NCBI GenBank assembly: GCA_903821805.1
Contig: CAIJNA010000186.1
Coordinates: 1-11,437 of the forward strand
Direction of reading: 5' to 3'
Length of the DNA: 11,437 nt
Origin: an uncultured Campylobacterota bacterium
GTDB lineage: Bacteria > Campylobacterota > Campylobacteria > Campylobacterales > Arcobacteraceae
The notes below the pieces were generated by a model. That model did not search any database and was not told the origin of the DNA. It saw nothing but the letters and a program-made list of their open reading frames with translations. Made by a program: the position numbers and the translations under genes. Shown here piece by piece: positions 6,877-11,437 of this stretch; the first letter of the stretch is position 1; the number at the start of each line of letters is the position of its first letter.

Positions 6877-9494
6877 GCATAAGAGAAATAGCAGAAGAAT
6901 CAGGTGCAACACATGCAGAAGTTATTGCAAAGGCAGCGGATTTATCGATAATATTAAAATCCCCTCAAAGCAAATTGACATTTGAACAAGCAGAAGAAAT
7001 TGTGAATTATATAGTAACTGGTAAAAGTGATAAAATAAAAGCAACAACTGAGAGCTCAAATGTAAATACTACTACAGTAAAAAAAACAGAACCTAAACAA
7101 AAAGCTGAAGTTAAAACAGCTTCTGTTACTGAAACTGTTAATGCTCCAGATGAAGAGATTGCTCAAATTGCTAAAGTAATTATTGATCACGCTGATGTTG
7201 CTTCGGAGCCTATTGTTGAAGATTCTATTCAGGATGTTAAACAAACACAATCGATTGCTGAAGGTGAAGCGCCATTAAAACGTGGAAAACTTACTATTGT
7301 TAAGAAAAAAAGACCAACAGATAATATTTCAACAGAATCTTATGATCAGCCAAAAAAACAGTCAATGAAATCAATGAGTGAACTTTTTGGAAATACTCCA
7401 GAGGCTAGGGAAGATAATGCTCAAAGACAAGCTCAAAAAAACAAAAAAACTGTAAAAAAAGTAGCCCCTAAAGCACATTCTAATGGTGCAAAAATTGAAG
7501 TTTTTGCTGGCGGTAGAGATGCATTTAAAGAAAGCGATGATTCAATATTGGGTGAAGAAGTTGTTCTGTATGATATGGACTTATTGGAAACTTCTAAATT
7601 TTTACAAGACACTCCAAAGCAAACAGAAAACATTAGAACTACAAAACCATCTGCTTTTGGAAATGTTCCAAGAGGTCTAAAAAGATCAACTAAGAAAAAA
7701 AGATATGTTAAAAAACTAGAATCAGAAGATGTTACAAGCGTAACAATTCCAGAAGAATGTAGAGTATATGAATTTGCTGAAAAAATCGGAAAATCTACAT
7801 CGGATGTTATTAGTAAATTATTTATGCTTGGAATGATGGTTACAAAAAATGATTTCCTTGGAAATGACGAGATAGAAATTCTTGGTGAAGAATATGATAT
7901 TGAAATAACTATTAAAGATGAGCTTGAAGAAGTTAACTATGAGGGTACGTATGATGATGAGGTTACAGACGCTTCAAATCTTGTAGATAGACCACCTGTT
8001 GTTACTATAATGGGACATGTTGATCACGGTAAAACTTCACTTCTTGATAAAATTAGAAGTAGCAGAGTTGCAGCTGGTGAGGCAGGCGGAATTACACAGC
8101 ACATATCTGCTTACACAGTTACTAAAAATGGAAAAGAGATTACTTTTATAGACACTCCAGGACATGAGGCATTTAGCTCTATGAGAATTAGAGGTGCTAA
8201 TATTACTGATATTATTATTCTTGTTGTTGCTGCCGATGATGGTGTTAAACCTCAAACTATTGAATCTATAAGAGCAGCAAAAGAAAGTGGTGCACCAATT
8301 ATCGTTGCTGTAAATAAAATAGATAAACAAACAGCAAATATGGATATGGTAAAAGCTGGTATGGCTGAGCATGGTATCACGCCAACAGAATGGGGTGGAG
8401 ATTATGAATTTATAGGAGTTTCTGCATTAACTGGCGCAGGAATTGAAGATTTACTTGAAAATATTCTTATTCAGTCAGAGCTTCTTGAGCTTCAAGCAGA
8501 TCCAACATCTTTAGCAAAAGCTACTGTAATTGAAGGATTAACTGTAAAAGGACGAGGAGCTGTTGCTACTGTTATTGTTCAAAATGGAACTTTAAGAGTT
8601 GGGGATAATATCGTTGCTGATACTACTTACGGAAGAGTTAAAGCGCTTCTTGATGATAGTGGTAAATCAGTAAACGAGCTCGGATTAAGTAAGACAGGTC
8701 AAGTTGTAGGACTTAATGATGTTCCAAATACAGGTGTTTCTCTTGTAGCACTAGAAACAGCATCAGCTGCAAAAGAAATTGCAACAACAAGAGCTGAGCA
8801 TGCAAGAGCAAAAGAACTTAGTAAATCAACAAAAGTTTCATTAGAAGAGATGTCAAATCTTATTGCAGAAGGTAAAGTTAAGTCATTGCCGGTAATCATC
8901 AAAGCTGATGCTGGTGGAAGTTTAGAGGCTATTAAGGCAAGTCTTGAAGCTATTAAAAATGATGAAGTAAAAGTTAAAATAGTAAGCAGTGGAGTTGGTG
9001 GAATAACTGAGGCTGATGTTGCTCTTGCAAGTGCAAGTAGTGATTGTATTATTATTGGATTTAATGTTAGACCTACTGGAACAGTGAAGGTTAAAGCAAA
9101 ATCAGATGGTGTAGAGATTAGAACTTATAGTATTATTTATAACCTAATTGATGAAATCAAAGATACACTTTCTGGAATGATGAGTGCAATAGTTGTTGAA
9201 GAAAATACTGGACAAGCACAAGTTAGAGAAACATTTGTTGTGCCAAAAGTTGGAACAGTAGCTGGATGTATTGTAAGTGACGGAAAAGTTGTAAGAGGTG
9301 GAAAAGCTAGACTAATCAGAAATGGTGTAGTAATGTTTACAGGCCACATAGATTCACTAAAACGATTTAAAGATGATGTTAGAGAAGTTGCAAATGGATT
9401 CGAATGTGGAATCATGTTTAAGAAATTTAATGATGTTAGAGTTGGGGATTATATTGAAACATTTATAGAGCATAAAGAAGCTCAAACTGTATAA
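6861..9494 (+). CDS. infB: Translation initiation factor IF-2
   Basis: GTPase that brings initiator fMet-tRNA to the 30S subunit and drives 50S joining. In the 877-residue protein, an N-terminal IF2_N-like domain (1-55) is followed by a low-complexity charged linker (about 56-295, rich in K, E, T, Q). A second IF2_N domain (about 298-352) follows, then the G domain: G1 GHVDHGKT (385-392), G2 near AGEAGGITQ (405-413), G3 DTPGHEAF (431-438), G4 NKID (485-488), G5 SALTG (521-525). Domains II, III and the C-terminal fMet-tRNA-binding domain follow, including VRPTGTVK and the conserved ending around FECGI. ATG at 6861 has AAGGAG (6844-6849) 11 bases upstream, inside ylxR, whose end it overlaps by 16 bases. 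All GTPase motifs are intact. rbfA starts 11 bases downstream. Confidence 0.98.
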   Translation: MEDKVSIREIAEESGATHAEVIAKAADLSIILKSPQSKLTFEQAEEIVNYIVTGKSDKIKATTESSNVNTTTVKKTEPKQKAEVKTASVTETVNAPDEEIAQIAKVIIDHADVASEPIVEDSIQDVKQTQSIAEGEAPLKRGKLTIVKKKRPTDNISTESYDQPKKQSMKSMSELFGNTPEAREDNAQRQAQKNKKTVKKVAPKAHSNGAKIEVFAGGRDAFKESDDSILGEEVVLYDMDLLETSKFLQDTPKQTENIRTTKPSAFGNVPRGLKRSTKKKRYVKKLESEDVTSVTIPEECRVYEFAEKIGKSTSDVISKLFMLGMMVTKNDFLGNDEIEILGEEYDIEITIKDELEEVNYEGTYDDEVTDASNLVDRPPVVTIMGHVDHGKTSLLDKIRSSRVAAGEAGGITQHISAYTVTKNGKEITFIDTPGHEAFSSMRIRGANITDIIILVVAADDGVKPQTIESIRAAKESGAPIIVAVNKIDKQTANMDMVKAGMAEHGITPTEWGGDYEFIGVSALTGAGIEDLLENILIQSELLELQADPTSLAKATVIEGLTVKGRGAVATVIVQNGTLRVGDNIVADTTYGRVKALLDDSGKSVNELGLSKTGQVVGLNDVPNTGVSLVALETASAAKEIATTRAEHARAKELSKSTKVSLEEMSNLIAEGKVKSLPVIIKADAGGSLEAIKASLEAIKNDEVKVKIVSSGVGGITEADVALASASSDCIIIGFNVRPTGTVKVKAKSDGVEIRTYSIIYNLIDEIKDTLSGMMSAIVVEENTGQAQVRETFVVPKVGTVAGCIVSDGKVVRGGKARLIRNGVVMFTGHIDSLKRFKDDVREVANGFECGIMFKKFNDVRVGDYIETFIEHKEAQTV

Positions 9495-9505
9495 TAAGTA
9501 GAATC

Positions 9506-9859
9506 ATGAAAGATAAAAGTATAAATCTACAAAGAACGGAGTCTTTACTAAAAGAACTTGTACCCGAAGCATTAGGTGATTTAAGTGATTCAAGAATAAA
9601 TTCTCTAACAATTACAGATGTTAAATGTAAAAATGGAAAGTATGATGCTAAAGTTTATTTCGATGGCAATGACTTCACTCCCCAAGAATTAAAAGAGATC
9701 AGCAAAGCACTTTATGTTGCAAATAGTAGAATAAAATCATATATATTGAATTCAACTGGTTGGTATAAATGCCCTGATTTTACATTTATAAATGACACCA
9801 ATTTGCAATCAATCAATAAACTTGAAGAGTTATTTGCAAAAATTAAAAAAAATGATTAA
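9506..9859 (+). CDS. rbfA: 30S ribosome-binding factor RbfA
   Basis: Single KH-fold protein that binds the 30S subunit and helps mature the 5' end of 16S rRNA. The 117-residue protein has the RbfA layout: a first helix, a strand containing SRINSLTITDV (29-39), and YDAKVYFDG (46-54). A helix with KALYVANSRIKSYI follows (67-80). The closing family pattern is PDFTFINDTN (90-99), then a helix ending in lysines. It shows little family sequence beyond these points, but position directly after infB and before rimP supports it strongly. The Shine-Dalgarno is weak (AAGTAGAATC before the ATG), so coupling to infB, whose stop is 11 bases upstream, is plausible. An eight-A tract lies at the 3' end (9845-9852). 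Confidence 0.88.
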   Translation: MKDKSINLQRTESLLKELVPEALGDLSDSRINSLTITDVKCKNGKYDAKVYFDGNDFTPQELKEISKALYVANSRIKSYILNSTGWYKCPDFTFINDTNLQSINKLEELFAKIKKND

Positions 9860-9871
9860 GAGAAAGATAGT

Positions 9872-10315
9872 ATGGAATTAGAAGAACAAATAAAAATTGC
9901 GGTTGAAGGTTGCGGTGTAAAGCTTTATGATATAGCTCAACTAAAAGAGCATGAAAATAATATTTATAGAATTTATATAACATCTTCTGATGGCGTATCT
10001 CTTGATATGTGCGAAAATGTTAGTAGAATGATCGCTCCTATCCTGGATGTTAATGAGCCTATGAGAGGAAAATATTTACTTGAAGTTAGTAGTCCTGGGA
10101 TTGAGCGAAAATTAAAGAAATTAGAACATCTTCAAGATTCAATAGGTGAATTTGTACGAGGTAAGCAGTTTGAAGTTGGAGCTTTTAAAGGTAAGCTTTT
10201 AAGTTTTGACGATGAAAACAACTTTACTTTCTTAAGTGAAGATGACCGAGAAGAAGAAACTTTTACTATTAATTATAAAAATATATTAAGTGCTTCAACT
10301 TATTATAATTGGTAA
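9872..10315 (+). CDS. rimP: Ribosome maturation factor RimP
   Basis: Cytoplasmic 30S assembly factor acting early on the 3' domain of 16S rRNA. The 147-residue protein has the N-terminal RimP domain with the family signature EVSSPGIER (71-79), preceded by DMCENVSRMIAPILD (45-59). A shorter C-terminal SH3-like domain (about 82-147) contains GKLLSFDDENNFTF. Length is normal. ATG at 9872 lies 12 bases after rbfA, with AGAAAGA as a weak ribosome binding site. In many other phyla rimP is first, before nusA; here it is after rbfA, as I recall from Helicobacter. Confidence 0.93.
   Translation: MELEEQIKIAVEGCGVKLYDIAQLKEHENNIYRIYITSSDGVSLDMCENVSRMIAPILDVNEPMRGKYLLEVSSPGIERKLKKLEHLQDSIGEFVRGKQFEVGAFKGKLLSFDDENNFTFLSEDDREEETFTINYKNILSASTYYNW
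10304..10309 (+). promoter_or_regulatory. Possible internal -10 box for ribD
   Basis: A perfect TATAAT lies in the last codons of rimP, 33 bases before the ribD ATG, with T-rich DNA around it. There is no TGn extension or -35 hexamer, and the bases also encode Tyr-Asn codons. A start near 10316 would fit the 27-base gap before ribD, but chance is a fair alternative. Confidence 0.25.
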
Positions 10316-10342
10316 AAATAAAAAGATTTAAAGCATAGTGAT

Positions 10343-11347
10343 ATGAAAAATATCTTTATGCAACATGCAATTGATAAAGCATGGCGCTACCAATTACTAA
10401 CATATCCAAATCCTGCAGTTGGAGCTTGTGTAACTAAAGACAATCAGATTTTATCTATTGAGGCACACAAGGAAGCTGGCTTCCCACATGCGGAAGTTTT
10501 AGCACTTAAATCCGCATTTCTTACTAAATATCAAGATAAACAATTAGAATCATTGATCTCATCTTTGGATATACATAATTATTTAGTTGACAATCACAAT
10601 AATTTCTTTCATGATTGTGAAATTTTTGTTACTCTTGAGCCTTGCAATCATTTTGGCAGAACACCTGCATGTTCAAGCCTTCTCAAAGCCATTGGTATCA
10701 AAAAAGTTTATATAGGCTCATTAGATCCAAACAACAATGCTTCTGGCGGAGTATCTACGCTCATTGATTCTGGAATACCCGTGGAAACAGGAATATTAAA
10801 AGAAGAAAGTGACAATTTATTGATCCCATTTGTAAGATGGCATTTAAATAGTTTTATATTTTTTAAATTAGCAATAAGAGAAGACGGGAGTTGCGATGGA
10901 GGGTATATAACATCGCAAGATAGTTTAAATTTTGTTCATGAAATAAGGTCCATGCTAGATCTTCTTGTAATTGGCGGTAATACTGTTAGGATTGATAGGC
11001 CAAAGCTGGATAGTAGATTCTCAAAAAAAGATGAGCCAAGTGATGTGCTAATTTATTCACGAAAAAAAGATTTTGATCAGACGATCCCTCTTTTTAGTAT
11101 CCCTAATAGAAGAGTTTATATTTCAAATGACCTTAGTATTTTGAAAAATGAGAATATGAGATTTATTATGATTGAGGGTGGTTTTTCATTGCTTGATATA
11201 ATTAAAAATAACATAGATATGCTTGTTTTGTTTGTGTCGCATAGAGATCTTGTAAAATCCAAGTTCAATATTGATGAGCTTGGATTTAAAACAATTTACT
11301 CATACATGATTAATGAATTCGATGAGCTATTCTTTTTGATAAAATAA
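10343..11347 (+). CDS. ribD: Riboflavin biosynthesis bifunctional deaminase/reductase RibD
   Basis: Carries out two early steps of riboflavin synthesis: deamination of the pyrimidine from GTP cyclohydrolase II, then reduction of the ribosyl chain. The N-terminal cytidine-deaminase-like domain (about 1-150) has zinc ligands H49, C101 and C110, catalytic E51 in PHAEVLAL, and EPCNHFGRTPAC (99-110). The reductase domain (about 170-334) has KLAIREDGS (175-183), a DLLVIGGNTVRIDRPKLDSR stretch (206-225) and the binding motif IEGGFSLLD (277-285). A segment of about 25 extra residues (57-91, including IHNYLVDNHNN) sits between the HAE and PC motifs compared with E. coli RibD; I believe relatives in this phylum share it. 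The ATG has no clear ribosome binding site. It is the last gene of the run and both domains look complete, with a somewhat short reductase half. Confidence 0.93.
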   Translation: MKNIFMQHAIDKAWRYQLLTYPNPAVGACVTKDNQILSIEAHKEAGFPHAEVLALKSAFLTKYQDKQLESLISSLDIHNYLVDNHNNFFHDCEIFVTLEPCNHFGRTPACSSLLKAIGIKKVYIGSLDPNNNASGGVSTLIDSGIPVETGILKEESDNLLIPFVRWHLNSFIFFKLAIREDGSCDGGYITSQDSLNFVHEIRSMLDLLVIGGNTVRIDRPKLDSRFSKKDEPSDVLIYSRKKDFDQTIPLFSIPNRRVYISNDLSILKNENMRFIMIEGGFSLLDIIKNNIDMLVLFVSHRDLVKSKFNIDELGFKTIYSYMINEFDELFFLIK

Positions 11348-11363
11348 TTCTTATTTTCTTAGC

Positions 11364-11392
11364 GAATAAAAACTATAATTTACTTTTTATTC
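11364..11392. terminator. AT-rich inverted repeat downstream of ribD, possible bidirectional terminator
   Basis: GAATAAAAA (11364-11372) and TTTTTATTC (11384-11392) are perfect nine-base inverted repeats around an 11-base loop. On either strand the right arm supplies a T run. The stem holds one G-C pair, so it would be weak. Its position after ribD, at the end of a possible convergent gene, suits a shared terminator. Confidence 0.35.
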
Positions 11393-11437
11393 TTACTTGT
11401 GATTCTGGCTGAAATAATTCAATGGCTTTGTTTACAA
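11373..11437 (-). CDS. Possible C-terminal end of a convergent gene (partial)
   Basis: On the minus strand one frame is open from the right edge to a TAG at 11375-11373. It gives 20 residues that include AIELFQPESQ and end VRIKSKL. The residue mix is protein-like and the codons resemble those of neighbouring genes, but 20 codons is too short to judge. No family is recognised. The alternative is that the last 90 bases are non-coding. Confidence 0.3.
   Translation of the reverse strand, partial: VNKAIELFQPESQVRIKSKL

Noticed and set aside
7437..7470. A-rich runs in infB including A AAA AAC, a potential slippery heptamer
   Set aside because: They encode the lysine-rich IF-2 linker. I saw no following hairpin, and IF-2 is not known to use frameshifting.
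8037..8372. Long minus-strand open frame opposite infB
   Set aside because: It is antisense to the conserved GTPase domain; residue mix is Ser/Asn/Cys rich and no family is recognisable. It is a shadow of infB codon use.
1..11437. Mobile element, defence system or other novel cassette
   Set aside because: All complete genes are recognisable. All but the orphan permease are core housekeeping genes with intact motifs and similar base composition, and no transposase, integrase, repeat array or toxin-antitoxin pair is present.

Overview
The window is a dense, almost entirely one-strand block of core housekeeping genes from an AT-rich bacterium (about one third G+C, judged by eye). The best fit is the phylum Campylobacterota (formerly Epsilonproteobacteria). 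Three things point there: the order thrB-ylxR-infB-rbfA-rimP, which I recall from Helicobacter; the RNase Y and RibD sequence style; and a nusA promoter with a perfect TATAAT box but no recognisable -35 hexamer. I cannot assign a genus.

Layout. Positions 1-2982 hold RNase Y (rny, running off or nearly off the left edge), the 16S rRNA methyltransferase RsmD, and a lone OppC/DppC-type ABC transporter permease, all on the + strand with short gaps. A 116-base gap (2983-3098) holds the only convincing promoter in the window, plus two small hairpins in the nusA leader. Positions 3099-5701 hold nusA and cysS, which overlap by one base. Positions 5720-11347 hold thrB, ylxR (rnpM), infB, rbfA, rimP and ribD, with gaps of 27 bases or fewer and a 16-base ylxR/infB overlap. 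The last 90 bases hold an AT-rich inverted repeat and what may be the tail of a convergent gene. No stretch over 300 bases lacks a gene. I see no tRNA, rRNA, insertion sequence, CRISPR array, prophage or defence gene.

How the genes work together. Most serve gene expression: RNase Y (mRNA decay), RsmD, RbfA and RimP (30S subunit maturation), NusA (transcription elongation and termination), YlxR (RNase P modulator family), IF-2 (initiation) and CysS (tRNA charging). Threonine (thrB) and riboflavin (ribD) biosynthesis genes are threaded into the same run. In many bacteria rimP-nusA-ylxR-infB-rbfA form one operon. Here the same parts are present but rimP sits at the end, and cysS and thrB separate nusA from ylxR.

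I found no new biological system. The points worth a second look are the unresolved RNase Y N-terminus, the reordered nusA/infB region, the orphan permease with a degenerate EAA loop, the four-cysteine YlxR, the nusA leader, and the two window edges.
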